Below, one piece after another: positions 8,544 through 16,639 of a DNA stretch of 64,000 nt (position 1 is the stretch's first letter; every line of letters starts with the position of its first letter). This DNA comes from Actinoplanes utahensis (lineage in GTDB: Bacteria; Actinomycetota; Actinomycetes; Mycobacteriales; Micromonosporaceae): positions 62,001-126,000 of the forward strand of contig NZ_BOMZ01000027.1 in assembly GCF_016862455.1 (NCBI RefSeq), given 5' to 3'. The translations under genes and the position numbers were made by a program. The notes below the pieces were generated by a model that saw only the letters and a program-made list of their open reading frames with translations, was not told the DNA's origin and did no database searches.

Positions 8544-9374
8544 TTAGGGGGCAGTCGGCGGCCCGCTCACCTCGTCCGGGAGGCGGCACAGGGCGGTGAT
8601 GTGGGCCGACAGCCGGCTGGCGAGTCCACCGAGCTCGGCTTCCTTGGCCACCCCCGAGGCGGCCACCTTCATCAGGTTGCGCATCGTGCCGGACAGCAGG
8701 ACCACCGACGCCTTGGCGGCGGGGAACAGAGCGTTGCGGCACTCCAGCTCATCGAGGGAGGCGCCCCCGGCTGCCGGGAGCCGCTGCCGGATCATCCGCA
8801 TGATCTCGTCAGCCGCAGGGAGGAGTTCCGCATCGGCAATCCGCAACGGCGGGTCGCTCTGCGCCATGGTGCGGTTGACGGTCAGCCGGGACAGATGCAC
8901 CAGATCACGCTGGGTGGCCAGTTCGTGCTCGACCGCGCTGGTGTGCCCGGCGATCAGCACGGTGGCAGCCGCGGCGTGCAGCACCGACCGATGGCCGAGC
9001 CGCAGGGCGGTGTCACCCAGCTCGGCCAGGGAACGGTCACGCGGATTGAGGTAGGTGAAGAACGCGCTGGCGCCGCCGGCGTTGCGCACCGCGCGCCGCA
9101 GCGACTCGACCGGCAACGGGCCGGTGAGTTCATGCAGCCGCACCGTGTCGGCGGGGTCGTCCGGCTCCCAGTCGAACAGCAGACCGCCGATGCCGGCCAG
9201 CGCCACCACGGGTGCCGCTACGAACCGGTCGTACGGCGATGCGTGGAACCGTACTCCGCATGCCCGTAGCAGCCCGTTCAGACGCTCGCCCGGGGGCAGG
9301 CCGGCAACGGCGGCGGCCGCCGCCGGCAACGACACGAAGGACAACCCGTCCACCTTGCGTACCGCGTACTCCAT
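8544..9374 (-). CDS. ThyX-like flavin-dependent enzyme with degenerate active site
   Basis: 276-aa protein whose second half lines up by eye with flavin-dependent thymidylate synthase ThyX. GHRS (about 128-131) corresponds to the ThyX GHxSxxxH region. EHELATQRDLVHLS (149-162) falls on the ThyX motif RHRxxSxxExSxR. ALFPAA (215-220) and MRNLMK (231-236) fall on the C-terminal substrate-binding segment. The RHR triplet is not conserved and the late arginine after LMxxLxLR is missing, so ordinary dUMP methylation is unlikely. ThyX relatives in antibiotic pathways (for example PolB of polyoxin) act on other substrates. The ATG at 9374 follows AAAGGGAAG. It is 10 bases from the formyltransferase gene, another folate-type one-carbon enzyme. 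Confidence 0.6.
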   Translation of the reverse strand: MEYAVRKVDGLSFVSLPAAAAAVAGLPPGERLNGLLRACGVRFHASPYDRFVAAPVVALAGIGGLLFDWEPDDPADTVRLHELTGPLPVESLRRAVRNAGGASAFFTYLNPRDRSLAELGDTALRLGHRSVLHAAAATVLIAGHTSAVEHELATQRDLVHLSRLTVNRTMAQSDPPLRIADAELLPAADEIMRMIRQRLPAAGGASLDELECRNALFPAAKASVVLLSGTMRNLMKVAASGVAKEAELGGLASRLSAHITALCRLPDEVSGPPTAP

Positions 9375-9384
9375 CGTCTTCCCT

Positions 9385-10068
9385 TTACTCGACGTCACGT
9401 AGAGGCAGGTCACCGAGGTGTAGATCACCGGCGGCCAGCATTTCGGCCAGCCGCGGGTACAGACGGTGTTCGCGGCGCAGCCGCAGACGGTCATGGACGG
9501 CGGCCGGGTCGTCGCCGGCAACGACCTCGACCGGCCGGGACAAGGCCAGCACCAGGCCCTCGTCGACCGGGTTGCGGACCAGGTGGGCGGAAGCGCGCAC
9601 CTGCCGGTGGCCCAGGGCGAGACTGTCCGGCACGGCGTTCATCCCGGTAAGTCTCGGGCGCCCGGAGTCGTCGCGGACGGTGAGGTCCGCCGGGTGGACG
9701 TTGACCCCCGGCCACTGGTGGCAGATGTCGTCGGGAAGGATCCTCAGGAACCCGCCACAGAAGACCACGTCGGTGCCGGTCCAGGTCAGCCATCGGCGCA
9801 GCTGTGGCCACAGCTTTCCGGCCGGCATCCGGTCCGGCGGTTCGAACCAGGGCAGTCCATAACGGCCGGCGAGCGTAGACGCCGCCGAGCCCGGACGGTC
9901 CGCGAACAGCGACACGAATCGCAGATTCGGGTACCGGTACCGCGATGAGAGCAGCACCTCGGCGTTCGAACCGCGGCCCGACAGCAGGACGGTGACACGG
10001 GCGCCGGCGAGGCACCGCTCCCGCAACGCGCCGAACAGCTCCCGGTCGAGCGCCGTCGCGCCGCTCAT
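9385..10068 (-). CDS. PurN-like formyltransferase
   Basis: 227-aa homologue of phosphoribosylglycinamide formyltransferase. It keeps the N-terminal LLSGRGSN loop, the folate-site segment GGFLRILPDD (about 105-114) and the catalytic set Asn123-x-His125 (NVHP) and Asp169 (NPVDEG). The expected reaction is transfer of a formyl group from 10-formyl-tetrahydrofolate to an amine. The region after NVHP differs strongly from PurN, so the acceptor is probably not GAR. Its start overlaps the stop of the P-loop kinase (ATGA), and the ThyX-like gene follows 10 bases later. Placement in a biosynthetic operon suggests N-formylation of a pathway amine. Confidence 0.8.
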   Translation of the reverse strand: MSGATALDRELFGALRERCLAGARVTVLLSGRGSNAEVLLSSRYRYPNLRFVSLFADRPGSAASTLAGRYGLPWFEPPDRMPAGKLWPQLRRWLTWTGTDVVFCGGFLRILPDDICHQWPGVNVHPADLTVRDDSGRPRLTGMNAVPDSLALGHRQVRASAHLVRNPVDEGLVLALSRPVEVVAGDDPAAVHDRLRLRREHRLYPRLAEMLAAGDLHLGDLPLRDVE

Positions 10069-10622
10069 CCCGTCCCGCCTGCGGACGCGGGAGTGGCCTG
10101 CACGGCCAGCTGATCGGTGACGAACGGGAGGAGTCGCCGGTCCGGCCGGTCGTCGATCACCAGTACCGGCATTCCCGCCACAGCGAATACATCGTGGTAC
10201 GCCCGGCGCAGTTCACGACGGAACCGCGCATTCCAGAACAGCACTGCGGTGACGTACGCACGTGTCACCACCCGGACCGGATCCAGCATGACGTAGGCGG
10301 TCGGCACTTGAGGAGGCGCACCGTAGAGTCGCTCGATCACCTCCTCAGGTCCGGCCGCCCGGCCGGACCAGCGCTCTTCCGCGAGCACGTACGCCGCCGT
10401 CGACGGCCAGGCACGGTCGAGGAGCGCCCGGCCGGCGAGCTGCGCCAGCCGGGCCTTCTCCAGGTCGTTGCGGACGAAGAACGCCTCGTCGCCGGGGCTC
10501 TCGGGAGGAAGCACCAGCTCGGGCAGGACGCGCACGTCCGGCAGCGCCCGTGCCAGCCGAGTGAGCAGTGTGGTCTTGCCGGCGCCCGGAAGGCCCTCGA
10601 GCGCGACCGCCCGCACCGTCAT
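10065..10622 (-). CDS. small P-loop kinase (nucleoside/thymidylate-kinase-like)
   Basis: 185-aa protein starting almost directly with a Walker A loop, GLPGAGKTT (residues 10-18), preceded by LE as in thymidylate and deoxynucleoside kinases. There is a basic lid-like stretch rich in Arg around residues 132-141. It probably phosphorylates a small molecule. Its ATG at 10622 overlaps the stop of the HPr-kinase-like gene and its stop overlaps the formyltransferase start, so stoichiometric co-expression is expected. The nearby ThyX-like protein makes a nucleotide-like substrate conceivable, but nothing in the sequence fixes it. Confidence 0.7.
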   Translation of the reverse strand: MTVRAVALEGLPGAGKTTLLTRLARALPDVRVLPELVLPPESPGDEAFFVRNDLEKARLAQLAGRALLDRAWPSTAAYVLAEERWSGRAAGPEEVIERLYGAPPQVPTAYVMLDPVRVVTRAYVTAVLFWNARFRRELRRAYHDVFAVAGMPVLVIDDRPDRRLLPFVTDQLAVQATPASAGGTG

Positions 10623-11797
10623 CGCGGTACGCCCACGGGTTCCTGTTCGGCGAGCGGGCCCCCGCACAGGGCGTCGCGCACCGCGACGACCGCCTCCGCC
10701 GCCGCATCGCGTCCGGCGTTCCACGTCAACCGGTACAGCGGCAGACCCGCCACCATGTCCCGGAACTCGGCGAAATCGCGGGTGTGCGGCGGTTGCCGGT
10801 CCGGCGGCGCGAGCCAGAACGAGACGAGCGCCTCGTCCGGTTCCCGGAACTCCGCGCGTACCAGCGGTTCCACCTCGTCGAGAGTGACCGGCTGGATCCG
10901 CATCGGCACGCCGTCCGCAGCGGGCTGCAGGACCACGATCGCATCGACGGGCGCGATGTCCATGGAGCCCGCCTCCAGCAACGCGTCGAGTTCCAGCATC
11001 GTGAGTTCCAGCTTGTCCGGCGACCGGAACTGCAGCGCCCGATCGGTGAACGCGCCGTCGGCCAGGGACGGCTGCGGGCGCAGCAACGGTGCGTCCCGGA
11101 TCGTCATGTCGGCTCCGAGGCCGGTGAGGGTGCCGACTCCCACGCGCGAGATCCACGGGAAACCGATACCCATGACGCCGCCGCCGGGTCGCGCGAGCAC
11201 CTCGGACTGGTCGCCGCTGACGAGATAGCCGCCGGCACGGGCGAACGCGAGCGCCAGCGTGGTCTTGCCCCCGCCGGTGGGGCCCAGGAACATCACCCCA
11301 CCGCAGATCGGGTCCGCAGCGATCGACGCGTGCACCGTGAAGGCGCCGTGCCGGGCCAGTTCGGTACGCAGCAGCTCCCGGGCGAACCGGACCGCCGCCT
11401 TACCCACCGTGAGCGGGTCGGCGCCGGCGATGAGCCACCCGCCGTCGTTCTGGGCGACGATCACGTGCCGGTCGTGACCCACGTCGGGGGGCACGCCGTG
11501 GCACCACGTCTCACCACGCGGCCCGGCCCCCACAGTCCAGAACTCGCCGACATGCCCCTCGATCGTCCGGCACGGCCCGGCGGTCGCCGCCGCCATCAGC
11601 TGATCGGTGAGTCTCTCGTCGACGACCGCGGTGAGGTCGACCGGCCGGCTCGGCGTGACCCCGGCTGTGGTCGTCGCCAGCGTGTAGAGGTGGTGGTGGA
11701 ACCAGGTGAGGACACTGCGCTCGGCGGAGTGGAACCGAAACTCCAGCGGCCACCAGTTGACGGTGCTGTGGGCGGTGATCGGCCGCTCCCCGATCAC
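10619..11797 (-). CDS. HPr kinase-like (HprK-type) kinase
   Basis: 392-aa protein with Walker A GPTGGGKTT (residues 172-180) placed after an N-terminal region of about 160 residues, followed by GGYLVSGDQSEVL and a glycine-rich segment resembling the HPr kinase C-terminal fold. Stand-alone relatives occur in RiPP and polysaccharide clusters, where they phosphorylate serine or small hydroxylated molecules. No HPr or PTS component is nearby. Both ends overlap neighbouring genes by 4 bases. With two dehydrogenases of hydroxyacids in the same operon, a hydroxyacid or seryl substrate is a reasonable guess. Confidence 0.7.
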   Translation of the reverse strand: MIGERPITAHSTVNWWPLEFRFHSAERSVLTWFHHHLYTLATTTAGVTPSRPVDLTAVVDERLTDQLMAAATAGPCRTIEGHVGEFWTVGAGPRGETWCHGVPPDVGHDRHVIVAQNDGGWLIAGADPLTVGKAAVRFARELLRTELARHGAFTVHASIAADPICGGVMFLGPTGGGKTTLALAFARAGGYLVSGDQSEVLARPGGGVMGIGFPWISRVGVGTLTGLGADMTIRDAPLLRPQPSLADGAFTDRALQFRSPDKLELTMLELDALLEAGSMDIAPVDAIVVLQPAADGVPMRIQPVTLDEVEPLVRAEFREPDEALVSFWLAPPDRQPPHTRDFAEFRDMVAGLPLYRLTWNAGRDAAAEAVVAVRDALCGGPLAEQEPVGVPR

Positions 11798-12870
11798 GAC
11801 GTCCCCCGAGAGCCGAAGAAGAACTCGTGGGCGTTGGCATAGAGGATCCGGTGCGTCAGCTCGGGGCCGAGCCGGGCGGCCAGCGAATCGATGTCCTCGG
11901 GCCGGGCGGCGTCCCAGTGCGGGAAGTCCGAGCCGAACGCGAGCAGGCCGGGACCGAACCGCTCGATGACCGCGTCGACACCCTCGTCACCCGGCTCGAC
12001 GCTCAGGAGCACCTGCTGCTTCAGCAGCTCCACCACATCGCGATCGACGCTCGGCAGGCCGCCGGTGTGATCGTAGTGCTCCTGCAACCGGCCGGCGAAC
12101 CACGGGAGCCAGCCGCAGCCCGCCTCGACGACCGCCAGTCGCAGGCCGGCGTCCAGCGCGCCCGAGTGGACGAGGTCCGCGAGCGCGAGCATCTGCTCGA
12201 ACGGATGCGAGAACACGTGCGTCAGCCGGTAGTCGTCGAACTGATCAGCCATCGGGCTGGCCTGGTGATATCCGGTTGCGCCGTGCAACATGAGCACTGT
12301 GCCGCTCTCGACGAGATGGGCCAGCAGTGGGCTCTCGGCCCCTTGACGGTACGGCCGCGGCTCATGCGTGGTCGGCCGGCTGACGACCCCGCGTACCGTC
12401 GCCCGGTCCTGCCATCGGCGCAGCTCGGCCAGGGACCATTGCGGATCGTCGGGCAGCACGACCGGCGTGAACTCGATCTCGGGAACCTGGATCGACAGGT
12501 GGTGGACCAGCTCGTTGTGTGCCGCGGCGAGCACCGTGCGGGCCCGCGGATTCGGGTGGTCCAGCGCCGCCAGGCCGACGAACCCCGGCAGGAGGAACGA
12601 ATGCCGGACGCCCATCTTCTGCAGGAACGCGACCCTGTCCTCCACGGTGGCGACGTGGTCGGCGGCACCTACCCCCAGCGGGCTTCCCACCCCCGGGCCG
12701 GAAGGCTTGGGCAGCAACATGGAACCGACATCGAGCCGGGTTATCCCGTCGACGCGGACGAGGCGGGGCACGAGGTCGCTGTGGGCCTTCGCGATGAACG
12801 GCTGCCAGAGACCCGGGTCGGCGTCGGTGAGGTGAGTGTCGACATCGACTATGGGCTGGTCCTGTATCAC
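11794..12870 (-). CDS. amidohydrolase (amidohydrolase_2 / ACMSD-like)
   Basis: 358-aa TIM-barrel metal-dependent hydrolase or decarboxylase. The N-terminal DVDTHL supplies the first metal ligand; further landmarks are MLHGATG, SHPFEQ, EAGCGWLPW (about residue 240) and FGSDFPHWD, the C-terminal aspartate motif of this family. Relatives include ACMSD-type decarboxylases and lactone/amide hydrolases. The GTG start at 12870 is strongly supported by AGGAGG four bases upstream of it and by the overlap with the preceding gene. Its role in the operon is unknown; hydrolysis or decarboxylation of a carboxylic intermediate fits the neighbours. Confidence 0.8.
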   Translation of the reverse strand: MIQDQPIVDVDTHLTDADPGLWQPFIAKAHSDLVPRLVRVDGITRLDVGSMLLPKPSGPGVGSPLGVGAADHVATVEDRVAFLQKMGVRHSFLLPGFVGLAALDHPNPRARTVLAAAHNELVHHLSIQVPEIEFTPVVLPDDPQWSLAELRRWQDRATVRGVVSRPTTHEPRPYRQGAESPLLAHLVESGTVLMLHGATGYHQASPMADQFDDYRLTHVFSHPFEQMLALADLVHSGALDAGLRLAVVEAGCGWLPWFAGRLQEHYDHTGGLPSVDRDVVELLKQQVLLSVEPGDEGVDAVIERFGPGLLAFGSDFPHWDAARPEDIDSLAARLGPELTHRILYANAHEFFFGSRGTS

Positions 12871-13853
12871 GGTACCTCCTGAGACTCGGCGCGTTGAGCG
12901 CCGTCGGGGACGAGCCGGTGCCAGTGCGCGGTGAGCGCCTCGATCGCTGCCGCCGCGACCCGGCGGTGGGTTTCCACCGTTGTCGCTCCGAGGTGCGGCA
13001 GCAGTTGCACGTTGAGCGGTCCCGGAAGCCCAGGACGTCGGGCGGTGAACCCGGCCGCGGCCTCGACGTGCTCACGGTCGACCGGGTCGACCGCCACCCC
13101 GGACAGCTCGCCGGCGGCGAGCGCGGCGATCACGGCGGGCATGTCGAACAGGTCCCAGCGCGAGACGTTGACCAGGTGCGGTCGGGCCGCACGGAACGCG
13201 CCGAGCATCGCCGGGCCGACGAACCGCTGGGTATCGGGCCGCAACGGCAGCGCGAACACGTGAACTCGCGCGGTCGCGGCCAGCCGGTCCGGCGTCATGG
13301 TGCGCGCCTCCGGCGGCGTACCGCGATGGGTGGCGAAGAACGTCCGCGCCCCCATCCGGGTGAGCAGTTGTTCGGTGGCACGGCCGACCGGTCCGGCGCC
13401 CCAGATCCCGACAACCGTGTCGGCGATCTCCTCACCCAGACACTGATCCTTCGCCCACCGCCCGGCGGCCAGCTCCGCAACCGCGACCGGTACCCGGCGC
13501 AACAGCGCTACCGCGGAGTGGGCGGCCAGTTCGGCCACCGCCGGCGCCGACGGTCCACCGCCGACGACGGCCAGGGACACCTCGTGCCTGCGCAATTCCT
13601 CGACCGGAAGGTTGTCGGTGCCGGATCCGGCCCGGACCACCAGGCGCAACCGCGGCAGCCGGACGATCTGATCGGCCGCCATCCGGACGTTGCTCCGGAC
13701 CACCAGCACATGCGCGGCCGCGATCGCCGGGTCGTCCGGGTCGATGCTCGCCCGGCCCGGTTCATGATGGACGACGGCGCGCTCCGACAGCCAGTCGAGC
13801 AGTAGCGCGTCCACCGGGGACAGGACGGCGACCACCGGCAGCCCCTCAGCCAT
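12867..13853 (-). CDS. D-isomer-specific 2-hydroxyacid dehydrogenase
   Basis: 328-aa NAD(P)-dependent enzyme that interconverts 2-oxoacids and D-2-hydroxyacids. It has the Rossmann motif GIWGAGPVG (about residue 150), an active-site Arg in NVSRWDLFD and catalytic His in LPHLGATT. The usual catalytic Glu segment (DVFExEP) is altered to DPVDREH. It overlaps the CofE-like gene by 8 bases and the amidohydrolase gene by 4. It likely supplies or consumes a hydroxyacid for the neighbouring kinase and ligase. Confidence 0.8.
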   Translation of the reverse strand: MAEGLPVVAVLSPVDALLLDWLSERAVVHHEPGRASIDPDDPAIAAAHVLVVRSNVRMAADQIVRLPRLRLVVRAGSGTDNLPVEELRRHEVSLAVVGGGPSAPAVAELAAHSAVALLRRVPVAVAELAAGRWAKDQCLGEEIADTVVGIWGAGPVGRATEQLLTRMGARTFFATHRGTPPEARTMTPDRLAATARVHVFALPLRPDTQRFVGPAMLGAFRAARPHLVNVSRWDLFDMPAVIAALAAGELSGVAVDPVDREHVEAAAGFTARRPGLPGPLNVQLLPHLGATTVETHRRVAAAAIEALTAHWHRLVPDGAQRAESQEVP

Positions 13854-14628
13854 ACGTCAGAGCCCCCTCCCGGTCCCGGTCGAGCGCCCCGGAGTAGCCC
13901 CGGTGTGCCCCCGTCCTGGGCCGATCGGCGCAGCGGCGGGCCGGACGGCACAGGACGATCGGGATGCCACGGTCGTGCCCACGGACGAACTCGGCCGCGC
14001 AGGCGCACCGCATGCACTCGTACAGGTTCAGGCCCCCGGTGGCGCCGACCGGCGTCGCGCCCAGAGTCAACGTCCCGATGAGCGGAGTCCGCACGTCGAT
14101 GCCCGTGTCGGTGTCCGAGATGACGACATCGGCCGGCACGTCCGTCCCGGCTCGGATCGCCGCGGCGAGGTCGTACGCGGCCCCGTTGTGGTCGGCACAG
14201 CCGAGCGTCGCCATGGCTCCGTGCTCGGGGTGGGTGAACTCGTCGGCGAGCAGCAGATGCAACGGCGTGACCGGGAACCCGCAGTGCCGGCTCCACTTCT
14301 CCGCCAGTGCCTCCCGGGTGGCCGCGTCGACCGTCTTGGGATCCGGTGAGGTCAGGATCTCGGCCGGCCCGAGCCGGCCCTGCGCGGCCGCCACCAGCTT
14401 CTCCGCGACGACCACGGTGTCACCCGGTTGGACCCGGCCCCGTACCGCATCGGTGATCTGCTGAAGCAGGTCGGTGTAGCCGCGCTCGGTGTCGAGCCGG
14501 ACGGTGACGGCAATGGCCTCACGGCACACGTGCCCGCTCTGCCCCATGGCGCCGAGCATGCCCTTCAGGGCGGCGTTGACCGCGACGGCGATGTCCCAGC
14601 CGGTCGGTTCCTTGGGGTCCCCGTTCAC
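13846..14628 (-). CDS. CofE-like (F420-0:gamma-glutamyl ligase family) ligase
   Basis: About 260-aa protein with the signature of the F420-0 gamma-glutamyl ligase family, PGDTVVVAEKLVAAAQGR (about 70-87), and a later ISDTDTG acidic segment. Authentic CofE is a GTP-dependent ligase that joins L-glutamate to a 2-phospholactate-derived acid. Here it sits with a 2-hydroxyacid dehydrogenase and two kinases and with no other F420 gene, so a dedicated amide-bond-forming role in secondary metabolism is likely. The GTG at 14628 is preferred because it overlaps the upstream stop (GTGA), as elsewhere in this operon; GTG at 14634 is an alternative. Confidence 0.7.
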   Translation of the reverse strand: MNGDPKEPTGWDIAVAVNAALKGMLGAMGQSGHVCREAIAVTVRLDTERGYTDLLQQITDAVRGRVQPGDTVVVAEKLVAAAQGRLGPAEILTSPDPKTVDAATREALAEKWSRHCGFPVTPLHLLLADEFTHPEHGAMATLGCADHNGAAYDLAAAIRAGTDVPADVVISDTDTGIDVRTPLIGTLTLGATPVGATGGLNLYECMRCACAAEFVRGHDRGIPIVLCRPARRCADRPRTGAHRGYSGALDRDREGALTYG

Positions 14629-15410
14629 ACCCACGGACCGGTGCCCCGATGAGCGAGCCGGCGCGCGAGCCCGTCGGCCTGAACGAAGTCGAACATGGCC
14701 CGCTCCTCGTCACTCAGCGTGCCCTGGAAGTAGCACCAGTCCTTGGCGGCGTACTCACCGATGTAGCTCGACGGGTAACCACCCTTGAGGTGCCGGATCG
14801 CGGTCAGGTCTCCGAAACGCCGACCGGCCGGCCCGTCGTCGATGGTCTTCTCCAGGTGTTCGCGGGCGATCCCCCGCCGCTGACACAACGCGGCCAGCTG
14901 TCGCGCGAGTTCGTTCTCCACCACCAGGAAGGCGTTGTGGCACAGCTTGAGCATTACGGCGTACTCGGCGGAGGCGTACTCGGTCACGTGGCCGATCGCC
15001 TGCAGCGCCTGCCACACCGGCTCCTCACAGCGGGGGCCGAGGAGCAGGAAGCTGTCTCCCGCGCGGACCGCGCGTTCGCCGCCGTTGGAACCGCCCGCAT
15101 GGTACGACCGGCCACCCATGCCGGCCCACAGCTCGGCGTTGGCGGTCGCCGACTCCGGTGACTGGGTCGTCAGGTCCACGACGCACGGTGTCTCCATCGG
15201 GTCGATGGCGCGCAGGGCGACCGGCACGTCGGTACCGCGCGGAAGAGCGAGGATCGCGGCCACGGCGGGACCGGTCAGTGGTCCATCGACGCACCGGACC
15301 TCATCGCCGGACCGGTCGTGGACGGCGACGGTATAGCCCTGCTGACGCAGACGGTCCGTGTAGGCGCTTCCGGACCTGCCGTTGCCGTAGACGCGGATCA
15401 GTGTGGACAT
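14625..15410 (-). CDS. beta-hydroxyacid dehydrogenase (3-hydroxyisobutyrate dehydrogenase-like)
   Basis: 261-aa member of the 3-hydroxyisobutyrate / 6-phosphogluconate dehydrogenase family. The dinucleotide motif YGNGRSG lies at residues 8-14, the substrate loop GGSNGGERAVRAG at about 106-118, and the catalytic Lys155 and Asn159 in MLKLCHN. The expected reaction is NAD(P)-dependent oxidation of a beta-hydroxyacid or the reverse (imine or aldehyde reduction in relatives). The ATG at 15410 follows AGGAG. The stop overlaps the CofE-like start. Confidence 0.8.
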   Translation of the reverse strand: MSTLIRVYGNGRSGSAYTDRLRQQGYTVAVHDRSGDEVRCVDGPLTGPAVAAILALPRGTDVPVALRAIDPMETPCVVDLTTQSPESATANAELWAGMGGRSYHAGGSNGGERAVRAGDSFLLLGPRCEEPVWQALQAIGHVTEYASAEYAVMLKLCHNAFLVVENELARQLAALCQRRGIAREHLEKTIDDGPAGRRFGDLTAIRHLKGGYPSSYIGEYAAKDWCYFQGTLSDEERAMFDFVQADGLARRLAHRGTGPWV

Positions 15411-15436
15411 GCAACTCCTGTCGAAGTGGGGCGTGG

Positions 15437-16639
15437 TCACACGACGTGCGGCGGCAACGTGCCGGCCGGACGCGGGCCGAGCCGGTCACGGGCCCGGCGG
15501 GTCAGCTCCGCTACGTTCTCGGCGCCGGCGAGGAGCCCTCTGCGCCAGTCGAACCAGTGCCCGCGGTGACGTGCCTGCGGCGGCATCATCGCGAGCGCGC
15601 GCACGGCCCGGTCGCTACGCAGGGCGCGGTCCCGGAGGGGGATCGCCCACCGCAGCAGACGCCCGTCGGGGAGTGCCACCATGTCGGCCACGTCGGCCCC
15701 CGCGTCGGCGTGACCACCCAGCGAACTGAGCGCCGGCGGCAATTCGCCTCGCACAGCCCGATGTACGGCGAGGCCGACGGCGAGGTGACCGTCGAGGCCG
15801 GATCGCGCCGCCATCCCGGCCAGGAGTTCGGTGTCGATCTCACCGGCCCCGCAGAGCAGTTCGGCGTCGAGCGCGCGGATCAGGCGGACGTCGCTGTCGA
15901 GGCAGACCTGAATCCAGCTCAGCGCGTGTTTCCCGGTATCCGCAAGCAGTTCCAGCAACGCGTACTCCAGGGACAGCCGACGGCACGCCACCTCACCCAG
16001 CGCGGCCGGCACGGCGGCGCCCAGCCACCGGTCGCCGTGGCCCGGCTCCGTGGTGTCGTCGTCCGCCGGCGTGTCGAGGTGGACGTCGAAGGCGACGTAC
16101 TCCGCGCCGATCTGCGGGTGCTCCGGGCTGCTGACGAACATCGGCCCGTGCTGGCCGGGCTTCTCCCAGAAGTCGAGCGACTCGAACACCTTCCGGACGT
16201 CGGCGACCCGGGCGGCCGGGACGATGAGGTCGAAGTCGCGGATCATCCGGTGAGCCGGTGAGCCGTACCGGCTTGCCAGGTCCGCCCCCTTGAAGAAGAC
16301 CATCTCGGCGACCAGGTCCGGTGCCCGGCGCGCGACGTCGACAAGCGCGGCGTAGCAGGCGCGGTACCGCGTCTCGGCGAGATCGGCACGCCGGCGCAGG
16401 GCGGCCAGCACAGAGACGGGCACCTGGTCGGCGCAGCCCGCCAGCTCCAGCGACTCATGCAGCAGGCCCTCCACCCGGTGTTGTGTCGCCAGCAGGCTGA
16501 CCTCGGCCCAATCGACATCGAGGAATCCCGCCGGCAGATCGCCCCAGGCCCGGACGGTGTCCTCGGCGGTGGTGCAAATGCCGGCGATCACACGCTGCTC
16601 GGCCGGCAAACCGGGAACAGTGACCGGCGAATTCATCAC
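15437..16639 (-). CDS. NTP_transf_5-type nucleotidyltransferase, copy 1
   Basis: 400-aa protein of the uncharacterised nucleotidyltransferase family NTP_transf_5. The core is FFKGADLASRYG followed by RDFDLIV (about residues 117-142), with the DxD carboxylates expected to bind metal-nucleotide. It is a close paralogue of the protein at 21372-22553: both share HALSWI-VC-D-DVR and a HWFDWRRGLL-like C-terminal box. Families like this occur in polysaccharide and peptide clusters, with unknown acceptors. It heads the leftward operon that runs down to 6823. GTG at 16639 sits seven bases after GGGAG. Confidence 0.7.
   Translation of the reverse strand: MMNSPVTVPGLPAEQRVIAGICTTAEDTVRAWGDLPAGFLDVDWAEVSLLATQHRVEGLLHESLELAGCADQVPVSVLAALRRRADLAETRYRACYAALVDVARRAPDLVAEMVFFKGADLASRYGSPAHRMIRDFDLIVPAARVADVRKVFESLDFWEKPGQHGPMFVSSPEHPQIGAEYVAFDVHLDTPADDDTTEPGHGDRWLGAAVPAALGEVACRRLSLEYALLELLADTGKHALSWIQVCLDSDVRLIRALDAELLCGAGEIDTELLAGMAARSGLDGHLAVGLAVHRAVRGELPPALSSLGGHADAGADVADMVALPDGRLLRWAIPLRDRALRSDRAVRALAMMPPQARHRGHWFDWRRGLLAGAENVAELTRRARDRLGPRPAGTLPPHVV

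Noticed and set aside
219-16639. Lasso-peptide cluster suggested by a Cys-His-Asp protease-like protein, an HPr-kinase-like protein and NTP_transf_5 proteins
   Set aside because: No precursor peptide, RRE (B1) protein or asparagine-synthetase-like cyclase was found, and the transglutaminase-like protein differs from B2 proteases in size and motif context.
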